Below the pieces are notes generated by a model that had not been told where the DNA came from, did no database searches, and saw nothing but the letters and a program-made list of their open reading frames with translations. A DNA stretch of 64,000 bases. It comes from Thermoanaerobaculia bacterium (GTDB lineage: Bacteria > Acidobacteriota > Thermoanaerobaculia > UBA5066). Where the stretch lies: assembly GCA_022071945.1 (NCBI GenBank), contig JAJVIN010000029.1:188390-252389 (forward strand), given 5' to 3'. Position numbers and translations under genes: made by a program. Positions 15,353 through 24,406 of this stretch are shown piece by piece. The first letter of the stretch is position 1; every line of letters begins with the position of its first letter.

Positions 15353-17684
15353 AGTACTTGTACGACACGTTGACGAAGACGTTCCTCCCGGGCTCGGGGA
15401 CCTTCACCCCGGTCCGGTACGGGTCGCGCTGATAGGAAAGGCTCTCGTAGTAGAGACGGTCGAAGAGGTTTCCGATGCCGGCCGTGACCGAGAAGCTCGC
15501 GAGGTTGGCTCCGAGCCTCAGGTTGGCGATTCCCCACCCGGGTGTGGGCATTTCCTCGAGTTCCTCCGCCACGTTTTCCTGGGCGGCGGAGAACACCCCC
15601 TCGGCCTCGATCCAGACCCGGCCCGTGTCAAAGCGCAGAGCAGTCCGGCCTCTGAAAGGCGGCATCTCGGAGAGGTTCGTCGAGTAGACGGATTTCGCCG
15701 GGTCGGCATCCTGCGTCCCCCTGACGTAGGAGACGTCTCCCGAAACGAAGAGGTGCCACGGGAGCGAGGCCGACAGGCCGAGTTCTCCGCCGTAGAGGTC
15801 CGCATCGACGTTTGCGTAAGAACGGGCCTGGGTGTTCATGATCCCGGGCGCCATGTTCACCCGCTTCTGCTCGTGGACGGTGATGTAGTCGCCGACGTGG
15901 TTGGCGAACATGTTGAGCGAGAGGGCCAGGCCCGACCTACGGTACGAGAAAGCCAGGTCGAGCCCGGTGTTGCGGCTCGGATCCAGTTCCGGATCGCCGA
16001 CCCAGTCGACTCCCATTCGCTTGAGGGCGTAATACCGCTCGTTCGGCTCCGGGACCCGCACGTTGCTTCCGACCCCGCCCGAGACCTCGATTCCCATCCC
16101 CGGCCGGTAAACGAGCCTCACGCTCCCGGACGGGAAGGAGTCTGTTCGAGAGGTCGAGCGCGTTCCGTTGTAGGCGTAATAGAGGTTGGTGTTCGCCTTC
16201 TCGGGATCCACCTCGCTCCGGGCCCAGTCGTAACGGCCCCCGAGCCCCAGACTGAGAGTGCCGCTCAGCGGGTGGTTCCATTCCGCATAAACGCCGGCGA
16301 AGCGAGTCGAGGCGGACGGGAGCGAGTAGGACGGGACGTACCCCGACATCGCCATCTCGTTGACGGTTTCCCAGAACCGCTCGAAGACCTCGACACCGGT
16401 GGTGACCCCCGAGAGGAGCTTCGCTTCTACCTTTCCCCCCGCCGTCCGCGAGTGGGCGAGCGTCGCCATGCTGTAGCCGCGGGCCAGCGTTCCGGCCGAC
16501 GTCCGGTACTCGTCCGTCATCCAGTGGTTGACCCGCGTGTAGTAGCCCTGGGCCCGGATGGTCGAAAGGACGCTCCCGCCGAGCGCGGCCTCGTAGCCCA
16601 GATTGACCCGGTCCGACCGGTCCCAGGTTCCGTCCATCAGAAGAGCGGGATAGAAGACGTCCGTGGCCTCCTGGTGGGTGTAGGAGAGTTCGACGAAGTG
16701 ATCGTTGGCGGGCCGGAAGCCGGCCTTTCCCCACACGGTTCCGACCTCGAACGCCCTCTTGTCGATCACGCTCGCCTTGTAGTTGGTGATCTCCGTGAAG
16801 CGGCGTCCATCCCCGTCTTTGTAGGCCTCCCCCGCCTTCCAGGAGAATCCACCCAGAGCCGTGACCGCGTCGCTCGCGAAGGAGACTGTCGCCGAGGGAT
16901 TGAGGTACGAGGCGGACCCGGCCGCCATGTTGGCCGAGGCATGGAACCCCTTCTCGGGGTCCTTCGTGACGATGTTGACGACTCCGCCAAGGCTGCCTTG
17001 GTTCTTGACGTCGAACGGTCCCTTCGCGACCTCGATCCGGTCGACCTCGGCGAAGTCCGCGTGGAAGGACGGCGGGTCCATGTGACCGGGGCAGGCGCCG
17101 TAGATGCGCTGGCCGTCGATCAGCACGTTCAGGTCCTTCGTCTGCAGGCCCCTGACGACGGTGTCGTTGGCGATGCCTCCTTTCCGGAGCTTCCAGACCC
17201 CGGCGACACTCGAGAGGGCCTCCGCCGGGTCACGAGCCGGGCTTTCTCGAATGGCAACAGCCTCCAGGCTGTCGGAGGGAGAGTTCCCGATCACGGTGAC
17301 TCTCTCTTCGACCCCCGAGGCCCGCAGCGTCAGCGTCACCTCGCGGGTCTCACCGGACGCCAGGACAATCGATGAGAGGGTCGCGGGCTCGAATCCTCTC
17401 GCTTCGGCGAGGATCGTGTACGTGCCGGGTGGCAAGGCGGTGCCCCGGAAGACGCCCCGGTCGCCAGCAATGGCGCGGATCGCCTTGTTCGCCCCGGATG
17501 GAGTCAGGGTGACGACGGCACCCGGCAGCCCCACGCCGTTCTGGGCGAGGACCGTTCCGGTGAGGGAGCCCGTCGTGGGTTGAGAACGCGCGGGCCAAGG
17601 CGGCAACGCCGCCACCAGCCCCACGAGGACGCAGGCAGCGGCCATGCCAAGGCTGCCCGGCCTCTTCCATGAGGTCAGATTCAT
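15351..17684 (-). CDS. TonB-dependent outer-membrane copper receptor (OprC/NosA type)
   Basis: 777 aa. A signal peptide ends near residue 34. A carboxypeptidase-regulatory-like domain (residues ~38-120) is followed by a plug (VVRGLQTKDLNVLIDGQRI, QGSLGGVVNIVTKDP) and a long beta-barrel ending in an aromatic residue (VNVSYKY). The copper-site pattern known from OprC, CxxxM plus HxM, is visible as Cys198-PGH-Met202 and His387-W-Met389. Import of copper for NosZ is the inferred job. The ATG at 17684 is preceded by AGGAG. It is 77 bp downstream of the Cys-rich protein gene and probably in one operon with it, behind the operator at 18281. Confidence 0.87.
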   Translation of the reverse strand: MNLTSWKRPGSLGMAAACVLVGLVAALPPWPARSQPTTGSLTGTVLAQNGVGLPGAVVTLTPSGANKAIRAIAGDRGVFRGTALPPGTYTILAEARGFEPATLSSIVLASGETREVTLTLRASGVEERVTVIGNSPSDSLEAVAIRESPARDPAEALSSVAGVWKLRKGGIANDTVVRGLQTKDLNVLIDGQRIYGACPGHMDPPSFHADFAEVDRIEVAKGPFDVKNQGSLGGVVNIVTKDPEKGFHASANMAAGSASYLNPSATVSFASDAVTALGGFSWKAGEAYKDGDGRRFTEITNYKASVIDKRAFEVGTVWGKAGFRPANDHFVELSYTHQEATDVFYPALLMDGTWDRSDRVNLGYEAALGGSVLSTIRAQGYYTRVNHWMTDEYRTSAGTLARGYSMATLAHSRTAGGKVEAKLLSGVTTGVEVFERFWETVNEMAMSGYVPSYSLPSASTRFAGVYAEWNHPLSGTLSLGLGGRYDWARSEVDPEKANTNLYYAYNGTRSTSRTDSFPSGSVRLVYRPGMGIEVSGGVGSNVRVPEPNERYYALKRMGVDWVGDPELDPSRNTGLDLAFSYRRSGLALSLNMFANHVGDYITVHEQKRVNMAPGIMNTQARSYANVDADLYGGELGLSASLPWHLFVSGDVSYVRGTQDADPAKSVYSTNLSEMPPFRGRTALRFDTGRVWIEAEGVFSAAQENVAEELEEMPTPGWGIANLRLGANLASFSVTAGIGNLFDRLYYESLSYQRDPYRTGVKVPEPGRNVFVNVSYKY

Positions 17685-17760
17685 GAGGTCTCTCTCCTGA
17701 TGAAATCGGAGCGCGTGGCGCGAGAAGCGGCAGCTCCCCGTCACCCGCGCGGGAAAACGG

Positions 17761-18228
17761 TCAGACGATCCGGAAGGTCTGACCGGCTTCTGGGGGAGGG
17801 ACCTCGGGACCAGGGAGAAGGAACCGGACTCTCGGGGTTTTCTCGGAACCGTCAGCGAAACGAGATTCCGGGGGAAGAACCCTCACGGCCGACAGGGGGA
17901 CCGGAGGAAGCAGAACGAACGGCGCCGTGCTCGATCCACTCCCCGACTCGACGTGTGGACGGCATCCGCAGGACGCATCCGGTCCGCACATGCAGTTCTC
18001 TCCGCAACACGTACAGCCGTGGGGGGACGCCTCCGAGGCGTTGAAGGGCGGGACCGTCCCAGCAAGGAAGACCGCTAGGATGGAAAGCGCCATGACCAAG
18101 GCCCGTCCGCGGCTCCCTCCGGGCCGGTCCGCGCCTGCAGCCCGGCGCATCCTGCATTTCCCGGCCCGAGCGCCGAAACGCCCGGAGTGGGAGAGAGCCC
18201 GGATCGCAAAGACTGCCAGCGGCGCCAT
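17761..18228 (-). CDS. Small secreted or anchored Cys-rich protein, candidate copper binder
   Basis: 155 aa of unrecognised family. A basic N-terminal stretch of ~45 residues leads into one hydrophobic segment (about 46-62). A seven-cysteine cluster follows (Cys72, 74, 75, 79, 81, 87, 89, spaced as CTCC, CMC and CGC) flanked by His70 and His92. The C-terminal half is proline-rich. The cluster suggests soft-metal binding, and the neighbouring OprC-type receptor makes copper the likely metal; both points are inferred. The start at 18228 has GGAAGG ten bases upstream and sits 17 nt after the predicted transcript start, which supports it. An internal ATG before ALSILAVF is an alternative. Confidence 0.62.
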   Translation of the reverse strand: MAPLAVFAIRALSHSGRFGARAGKCRMRRAAGADRPGGSRGRALVMALSILAVFLAGTVPPFNASEASPHGCTCCGENCMCGPDASCGCRPHVESGSGSSTAPFVLLPPVPLSAVRVLPPESRFADGSEKTPRVRFLLPGPEVPPPEAGQTFRIV

Positions 18229-18251
18229 CTCGAAGGTGCCTTCCGGCTAGC

Positions 18252-18294
18252 AGGATAGAGCGTCCTCCATCCAGACCGGCATGACGCCCGTCAT
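18252..18294 (-). promoter_or_regulatory. Class II Crp/Fnr-type promoter of the copper operon
   Basis: ATGACG-CC-CGTCAT at 18281-18294 and TATCCT on the minus strand at 18257-18252, 30.5 bp from the repeat centre. The predicted start near 18245 leaves a short leader with GGAAGG before the Cys-rich gene. The operator is identical in sequence to the nos operon operator. Confidence 0.66.
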
Positions 18295-18435
18295 GTTCCC
18301 CGCCAACTCACGGACATTCTCCGTTGGTCCGAGTCTTGCCAAGAAACCGGTCGTCCGCGGAGGGACTTGGAAGACAGATCGTTCCCGCACAAGCACATAC
18401 GTCCGCGCCTTCGATCCTTGACGTGACCGCTGACT

Positions 18436-18449
18436 CTCAAGAACGAGAG
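18436..18449 (-). repeat. Intergenic 14-mer CTCARDWWCGASAG, copy 3
   Basis: Reads CTCAAGAACGAGAG. With flanking bases it forms a hairpin (ACTCTC, AAGAAC, GAGAGT). It lies in the gap between the divergent copper operon and ric. Confidence 0.5.
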
Positions 18450-18511
18450 TCTGAGGCGTGGCCGCCACTCGCATTCGAAAGTCCGGCTGTGTTGCCATCT
18501 TGCCTCTCGGA

Positions 18512-18554
18512 CTGATCCAGGTCATATGGGGCGGGATCCCTTTCCCGCTACGCT
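18512..18554 (+). promoter_or_regulatory. Class II Crp/Fnr-type promoter of ric
   Basis: A less perfect inverted repeat CTGATCCAGGTCAT at 18512-18525 and TACGCT at 18549-18554, again 30.5 bp from the centre. The predicted start near 18561 gives a 23-nt leader with AGGAGGG before the ric ATG. Confidence 0.55.
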
Positions 18555-18583
18555 CGCAACTTCACCCGACAGGAGGGACAGTC

Positions 18584-19294
18584 ATGGAGATCACCCGCGC
18601 CACAACCGTTGGCGAGATCGCCGCCGAGTTTCCGGCCACGGCTCGCGTCTTCGAGAAGCATGGGATCGACTTCTGCTGTGGCGGCGCCAGGGCTCTTTTC
18701 GCCGTGTGCGAGGAGCTGGGCCAGAGCTTCGATGGTCTGAAGGAAGAACTGCTGGCCGAGGTGGACCAAGATCACGGCAGAACGCCCTCGTTCACGGGTG
18801 CGACGATGTCGGAGGTGATCCTCCACATCCTGACCCGCTATCACCGCAGGCTGTGGCAGGACCTCCCTCGGCTGGCGGGCTGGGCGGAAAAGGTCCTCAA
18901 TGCGCATGGGGCCCGGCACCCCGAGTCCGTTCCCGCCATGTGTGCGCTCGTGAGGGAGCTGCGTGCCCACCTCGAACCCCATCTCCTGCTCGAGGAAGAC
19001 ATCCTGTTCCCGTTCCTTCAGAGACGGGAGTGCACCGCGGCAGCCGGCCGGTTCCCGGTCTCGGACACATCGGACGGAACGTTGTTGGAGCAACTCGGCG
19101 CCGAGCACGAAACCGTTGGCACGCTCTTGCGGCAGCTCCGCGAGGTCACGAACGGCTTCACGCCTCCGGAGGGAGCCTGCAACACGTTCCGCGCCCTCTA
19201 CTCGGGCCTCTTGGAACTCGAGAAAGAGATCCACGAGCACGTCCATCTGGAAAACAACGTGCTCTTCCTGAAGGCTCGCCGGATACCGGTCTGA
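18584..19294 (+). CDS. ric: Iron-sulfur cluster repair di-iron protein (Ric/ScdA/YtfE)
   Basis: 236 aa. An N-terminal ScdA_N domain with the GIDFCCGG motif (Cys31, Cys32) is followed by a hemerythrin-like four-helix bundle whose His and Glu residues (ILTRYHRRLWQDL, LEPHLLLEEDILFPF, LGAEHETVG, IHEHVHLENNVLF) bind a di-iron site. Family members repair Fe-S clusters and release NO from dinitrosyl iron after nitrosative stress. The ATG at 18584 follows AGGAGGG. It is preceded by a predicted Crp/Fnr-type promoter and followed 88 bp later by a multiheme cytochrome gene. Confidence 0.95.
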   Translation: MEITRATTVGEIAAEFPATARVFEKHGIDFCCGGARALFAVCEELGQSFDGLKEELLAEVDQDHGRTPSFTGATMSEVILHILTRYHRRLWQDLPRLAGWAEKVLNAHGARHPESVPAMCALVRELRAHLEPHLLLEEDILFPFLQRRECTAAAGRFPVSDTSDGTLLEQLGAEHETVGTLLRQLREVTNGFTPPEGACNTFRALYSGLLELEKEIHEHVHLENNVLFLKARRIPV

Positions 19295-19381
19295 GCCCTC
19301 AGGCCAGGCTTGCCCCCGTCCCCCAGTTTCAGGAACCCTTCCGGTTCGCATCGCTGCCCGCCTGGATGATCGAGGGAACGA

Positions 19382-21457
19382 ATGACACCTGACGAAAGCG
19401 GCTTCTCGACTCGAGAGGAAAGCCGTCCTTGCCGCACGCGGACCCTGCGCTGGCAGGGCTTCTCGGCCCGACTGGCCGGGGGCCTTCTGGTCTACCTGAC
19501 CGTGACCGGACTTCCCATCCGGTTTCTTCCCTTCTCCCCGGCGATGGAGTGGAACGTGCTCCTCCACACGGCCGCCGGAGTCCTCGCTCTCCTGCCGGTC
19601 TGTCACTACCTCTTCCGCCACTGGCGCGACTATCAGCCGGATGCGCTGACCCCGAACAAGGTCCTCGGGTACCTCGGGCTCGGTGCCGGGCTTCTCGCCC
19701 TGGCCACGGGTGTCTGGGTGACCGTGCTCGCGCTCTTTTCGACACGCGTCCCGGGCATGATCCGGACGCTCCACCTCATTCCGTCCGTGGCCCTGCCGGT
19801 CTTCATGATCTGGCACCTCTTGCCCCTCCTGCGCCGCCGGGCGCCCGTCCTCGAGGACGCCGCGGCGTTCCTGGCCGCGCGCAAGGGATATCTGGGCGCC
19901 CTGGCGGCCGGGACAGTCCTCTTCCTCCTCGCCTTTCCCGCCGCTCTCGTCCATGACGGCGGCATGCCGAAGGGCAGCTTTCCGAAGGACTACCGGATGC
20001 CTTATGGCAGCGACCGTCCGTTCGCTCCGAGCATGGCCAGGACGAAGAACAACCGCCCCATCTCGCCCCGGGCTCTCGATGGCTCGGCAACATGCGGGAC
20101 GGCGGGCTGCCACAAGGAGATCCACGACGAGTGGTCGGTGTCGGCCCACCGGTGGGCGGCTCTCGACCCGGCCTTCCAGCGGATCCAGGAGGAGATGGCC
20201 AAGCAGAACGGACCCGAGTCCACGCGCTACTGCGGCGGATGCCATGACCCGATCTCGCTCTTCTCCGGAAACAAGACCGTCTTCAAGGATGCGCTCACCC
20301 ACCCGTCCGGCCTCGACGAGGGCATTTCGTGCCTCTCGTGTCACGCCATCGCCGAGACCGACGTTCAGGGAAACGCGGACTATGCCGTCAAGCCGCCGCA
20401 GCGCTATCTGTTCGAGACCTCCGCGAACCCGGTGCTGAAGAATCTCTCGTACCTTCTCATCCGCAGCTATCCCTCGCACCACAATGCGACGCTCAGCAAG
20501 AGGCTCTTCAAGACTCCCGAGTACTGCGCGGCCTGTCACAAGCAGTTCGTCGACAAGGAGGTCAACAACTTCGGCTGGGTCCAGCTGCAGAATCAGTATG
20601 ACAACTGGAGGAAGAGCAAGTGGAATCACGGCAAGGAAGCGGCCAAGACGATCGAGTGCCGGGAATGCCACATGCCCCTCGTCGCCTCGAAGGACCCTTC
20701 TGCCGGCGACACCGCCGACTACAACAGGAACGACAGTGACGGCAAGCACCGCAGCCACCGGTTCCTCGGCGCCAATCAGTTCATCCCCTCCCTTCTGAAG
20801 CTGCCGGGCGCCAGCGAACAGGACGCTCTCACCGGCAAGTGGCTCAAGGGCGAGCTTCCCGTCCCAGAAATCGCCGGGAAGTGGGCCGCGGGTACGGCAC
20901 TGTCCCTGGATCTCGACGTCCCCGGGAAGGTCCTCAGGGGCGAGGCCGTGAAGGTCCGGGCCGTCATCAGCTCCAACAAGGTCGGGCACGACTACCCCAC
21001 CGGCCCCCTCGACATCATCCAGTCCTGGATCGAACTCAAGGTCACCGACGGAAGCGGCAAGACCGTGTTCGTCTCGGGCCAGCCCGACCAGAGGGGCATG
21101 CTCCCGCCCGGGACGTTCATGTTCAAGGCCGAGCCCGTCGACCGTTACGGAAACCTGATCGACCGGCACAACCTCTGGGAGATGGTGGGCGTGAGATACC
21201 GCCGGAGCCTCTTCCCGGGTTACTCGGACGTGGCCGAGTACCAGGTCTCCTGTCCGGGAACGCCCGCCACAAGCGCTCCGGAGCGAAAGCTCGAGATCCC
21301 CGCGACCCAGAGTACGGGGCCCCTCACCATCGAGGCGAAGCTCCAGTACCGAAAGATCGACCAGTTTCTGATCGACTTCATGTTCCCCGGCGAGGGGCTC
21401 TCCTCGCCCGTCACGACTCTGGCATCCGCCTCGGCGAAGGTGGACGTCATCGACTGA
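19382..21457 (+). CDS. Multiheme c-type cytochrome with N-terminal membrane domain
   Basis: 691 aa. The N-terminal ~190 residues hold about five hydrophobic helices with histidines. The periplasmic part has four CXXCH sites (CGGCH, CLSCH, CAACH, CRECH) and one CX4CH (CGTAGCH), the latter opening the heme region. The arrangement resembles cytochrome c554-like multiheme proteins. The last ~200 residues form a beta-rich region without hemes (VRAVISSNKVGHDYPTG). Homologues are often encoded next to CRTAC/ASPIC proteins, as here, where the next ATG comes one base after the stop. The substrate is unknown; the setting suggests nitrogen-oxide or respiratory electron transfer. The start follows GAGGGAACGA. 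Confidence 0.82.
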   Translation: MTPDESGFSTREESRPCRTRTLRWQGFSARLAGGLLVYLTVTGLPIRFLPFSPAMEWNVLLHTAAGVLALLPVCHYLFRHWRDYQPDALTPNKVLGYLGLGAGLLALATGVWVTVLALFSTRVPGMIRTLHLIPSVALPVFMIWHLLPLLRRRAPVLEDAAAFLAARKGYLGALAAGTVLFLLAFPAALVHDGGMPKGSFPKDYRMPYGSDRPFAPSMARTKNNRPISPRALDGSATCGTAGCHKEIHDEWSVSAHRWAALDPAFQRIQEEMAKQNGPESTRYCGGCHDPISLFSGNKTVFKDALTHPSGLDEGISCLSCHAIAETDVQGNADYAVKPPQRYLFETSANPVLKNLSYLLIRSYPSHHNATLSKRLFKTPEYCAACHKQFVDKEVNNFGWVQLQNQYDNWRKSKWNHGKEAAKTIECRECHMPLVASKDPSAGDTADYNRNDSDGKHRSHRFLGANQFIPSLLKLPGASEQDALTGKWLKGELPVPEIAGKWAAGTALSLDLDVPGKVLRGEAVKVRAVISSNKVGHDYPTGPLDIIQSWIELKVTDGSGKTVFVSGQPDQRGMLPPGTFMFKAEPVDRYGNLIDRHNLWEMVGVRYRRSLFPGYSDVAEYQVSCPGTPATSAPERKLEIPATQSTGPLTIEAKLQYRKIDQFLIDFMFPGEGLSSPVTTLASASAKVDVID

Positions 21458-21458
21458 G

Positions 21459-24002
21459 ATGAAGCGCAGTCTCTTCTCCCGCTGGACCCACCGCCGGGCC
21501 CTGAGCGCTCTCGGTCTCACCGCGCTTCTCGCCACCGCGATCGTCTATGCGACGAGGCGCGAGGATGACGCCCCCTACGCGCCCGGCGAGGCCGTCGAGG
21601 GGATCACGTCCGTCCACAAGCGCTCGGCCTCCGAGGCGGCCTGGGACATTCGGTTCACCGACGTGGCCCGCGAGCGGGGGCTCGCCTTCAGCCACTTCCA
21701 GGGCGGCAAGCGATCGACCCAGCTCCCCGAGGACATGGGTTCGGGCGCCGCTTTCGCCGACATCGACGGCGATGGCGACTGGGACCTCTTCGTCGCCGAC
21801 GCCGCCGGCCCCCTGACAGCCTCACCCGAGGATCTCTCCAAGGCCCAAGGCTGCCGCCTCTATCGCAATGACCTCGGCGCGTTCACCGACATCACCGGGG
21901 AGGCCGGCCTCGCCGGTCTGAAGGGGCCCTTCATGGGAGCCGCGTTCGGCGACGTGGACAACGATGGCTTCCCGGACCTCGCCATCAGTTCCTACGGCGG
22001 CCTGAGGCTCTTCCGCAACAAGGGAAACGGGACGTTCGAGGATGTGACGGAACGGTCGGGGCTCGGGCAGTTCCGCGGCTTCTACACGGGGCTCTCGTGG
22101 GCAGACTTCGACTCCGACTCGCGCCTCGACCTCTATGTCTGCGGCTACGTCGACTTCAAGTTCGATCCGAAGGACGCGGGCAAGACCTCGACGTTCGGCC
22201 ACGCGATGAGCCCGTTCACGATCAACCCGTCTTCGTATCCTCCGATACCCAACCTGCTGCTTCACAACGAGGGGGGCTTCAAGTTCCGGGATATGGGGGC
22301 CGAGGCGGGCGTGGAGAACCCCTCTGGACGCAGCCTCTCCGCCGCAACCAGCGACCTCGATGGCGATGGCAAGCCCGACATCTACGTCGCCAACGACGTC
22401 TCGGAGGGAGCCCTCTTCATGAACGCGGGTAACGGCCTCTTCGAGGATCGGGGACATCAGTCGCACGTGGCGGACTACCGGGGCGCGATGGGGATCGCGG
22501 CGGGCGACCCCGACGGCGACGGCGACATGGACATGTTCGTCACACACTGGATCGCCGAGGCGAACGCCCTCTACATCAACAAGCTGACCGGCTCAACCGG
22601 CGGCTCGCTCGACTTCGAGGATGCCGCGGAGCGGTTCGGCCTCGGACAGGTCTCGACCGACGACATCGCCTGGGGAACGGCCTTCCTCGACGCCGATGCC
22701 GACGGCCGGCTCGACCTCGTCGTGGCGAACGGTTCGACGTTCGAGGATCAGACCGACAAGACGAAGCTCGTGCCCATGCCCATGCGGCTCTTCCGCAACA
22801 TGGGCGAGAAGGGCTTCATCGACGTCGCGCCCGTCTCGGGAAGCGATCTGACGGTGCCTCGGGCCGGGCGCGGACTGGTCATCGCCGACATTGACGGAGA
22901 CCTCCGCGAGGAGGTCGCCGTCGTCATCCACGGAGGGCCTCTCGTGCTCCTGACTCAGAAGGGCGGGACCCCGGGCAACCGGATCGCAATCCGGGTCGAG
23001 GGCAAGGCTCCGTCGAACCGTTCCGGTTTCGGCACCCGGCTGACGCTTCAGGCGGGCGGGAAGAAGCAGATCAGGGAGATCGGATCCAGCCCCTCGTACC
23101 TCTCGCAGCACGCCCCGGAGGCGATCTTCGGCCTCGGTGCCGCGACGGCGGCCGAGAGCCTGGAAGTCAGGTGGCCCTCGGGCAAGACCGCGGCGTTCGC
23201 CAATCTGTCCGCTGGCAAGAGTTATCTCCTGGTGGAGGGAGAGGCCGCGCCGAAGGTTCTGCCGGACAGAAGGGCGCAGGTCCTTGCCTTCTGGGATGCC
23301 TACTCACGGGCGCGAGCGGCCTTCGGCAAGGGAGACCTCGATGCCTCCGCGTTGGCCTATGAGGAAGCGCTGAAGATCGACCCGCGTCACGAGGACTGTC
23401 TCTACGCCCTCGCCAACATCCAGCTGACTCGCAACGAGTGGCAGCCCGCCCGCGAACAGCTCGAGGCACTGCTCGCCGTCAACCCGAGGAGTCAGCGGGC
23501 TCACGGGACCCTCGGCGACATCTACGCGGATCCGAGGTCCGGGCCCATCCGGGACTTGAAGGCGGCCCGGACCCACTACGAGGCGGCGGGGGACGTGAAC
23601 CACGAGGAGACGGGCTGGATCGTGCGTCTCGGCGAGGTGGCCCTGGCCAGTGGAGACGAGGCCGCGGCCCGGAAGCGATTCGAGAGCGTCCTGATGACGA
23701 ATCCGCGCTCGTTCCCGGCTCTCTACTTCCTCGGCTTTCTCTCGTACCGGCACGGGGACCGGGCCCGCGCACAGAAGCTCTTCGACTCGGCCTTCGAGTC
23801 GCTCGGCCCGCAGGCGCATCCGGGACCTGGCGAGGGAGACGTCCGGAAGGCGGAAAAGGCTCTCCCGTCGCGCGGCACCTTCTCCCCGCACTGGACGTTC
23901 CTCGGAGGCCAAAGCGTCCGCATGGAAGAGACCTACGCAGAGCTGGCAACTTCGCTGACGCGGCCCGGCGAGGCGCGCGAGGAGTTGCGGAAGCCACGAT
24001 AG
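21459..24002 (+). CDS. CRTAC1/ASPIC (UnbV) FG-GAP repeat protein with C-terminal TPRs
   Basis: 847 aa. A signal anchor (residues ~13-30) precedes six or more FG-GAP/VCBS repeats with calcium-type DxDGDG loops (DIDGDGDWDLF, DVDNDGFPDLA, DLDGDGKPDIY, DPDGDGDMDMF). An ASPIC/UnbV domain follows (about 505-590, GNRIAIRV...SGFGTRL...VRWPSGK), then TPR repeats (about 610-770). It is a secreted or periplasmic adhesion/scaffold-type protein, linked by a one-base gap to the multiheme cytochrome gene. Its function in that pair is not established. Fragments of this gene recur in scrambled form at 24694-24919. Confidence 0.88.
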   Translation: MKRSLFSRWTHRRALSALGLTALLATAIVYATRREDDAPYAPGEAVEGITSVHKRSASEAAWDIRFTDVARERGLAFSHFQGGKRSTQLPEDMGSGAAFADIDGDGDWDLFVADAAGPLTASPEDLSKAQGCRLYRNDLGAFTDITGEAGLAGLKGPFMGAAFGDVDNDGFPDLAISSYGGLRLFRNKGNGTFEDVTERSGLGQFRGFYTGLSWADFDSDSRLDLYVCGYVDFKFDPKDAGKTSTFGHAMSPFTINPSSYPPIPNLLLHNEGGFKFRDMGAEAGVENPSGRSLSAATSDLDGDGKPDIYVANDVSEGALFMNAGNGLFEDRGHQSHVADYRGAMGIAAGDPDGDGDMDMFVTHWIAEANALYINKLTGSTGGSLDFEDAAERFGLGQVSTDDIAWGTAFLDADADGRLDLVVANGSTFEDQTDKTKLVPMPMRLFRNMGEKGFIDVAPVSGSDLTVPRAGRGLVIADIDGDLREEVAVVIHGGPLVLLTQKGGTPGNRIAIRVEGKAPSNRSGFGTRLTLQAGGKKQIREIGSSPSYLSQHAPEAIFGLGAATAAESLEVRWPSGKTAAFANLSAGKSYLLVEGEAAPKVLPDRRAQVLAFWDAYSRARAAFGKGDLDASALAYEEALKIDPRHEDCLYALANIQLTRNEWQPAREQLEALLAVNPRSQRAHGTLGDIYADPRSGPIRDLKAARTHYEAAGDVNHEETGWIVRLGEVALASGDEAAARKRFESVLMTNPRSFPALYFLGFLSYRHGDRARAQKLFDSAFESLGPQAHPGPGEGDVRKAEKALPSRGTFSPHWTFLGGQSVRMEETYAELATSLTRPGEAREELRKPR

Positions 24003-24022
24003 CCGCCTGGATAGGCCGCGCC

Positions 24023-24406
24023 TCACGGCCAGACTGCGAGAGGAAACGATTGGAGAATGGAGGCGTCACGCGTGAGGAGCGGGACATTCTCCACCGCCGC
24101 CTGAGCGGCGATCAGCCGATCGAAGGGATCCCGCGTCCAGTTCATCCCAAGAGCGGAATGAGCCACACGCGAGAACGGAACCTCCGAGAGTTCCAGTCCG
24201 TAACGGTGGATGAGGTCGCTGATGACGGGCTCGCCAGCCTCCGTCACCCGGCCGATCTCGTGGAGGTACTGGAGTTCGAGGACTACCATCGGAGAGACCG
24301 CAAGCCGGCTCGCCGCAAGCCGGCCTCGCACCGGACCCAGCCTCTCGGCATCGCCTGCGTAGAGCCAGACAACCACGTGGGTGTCCAGGTGAATCAGGGC
24401 TTCCAC
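24023..24406 (-). CDS. vapC: PIN-domain ribonuclease toxin (VapC family)
   Basis: 127 aa. The PIN fold has the acidic residues expected for Mg-dependent RNase activity: Asp in IHLDTHVVVW, Glu in VVLELQYL, and Asp residues in WTRDPFDRLIAAQA and LLTRDASIL. The GTG start overlaps the antitoxin gene by 13 nt, the usual toxin-antitoxin layout. It converges on the CRTAC gene, with 20 bp between the stops. Confidence 0.9.
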   Translation of the reverse strand: MEALIHLDTHVVVWLYAGDAERLGPVRGRLAASRLAVSPMVVLELQYLHEIGRVTEAGEPVISDLIHRYGLELSEVPFSRVAHSALGMNWTRDPFDRLIAAQAAVENVPLLTRDASILQSFPLAVWP

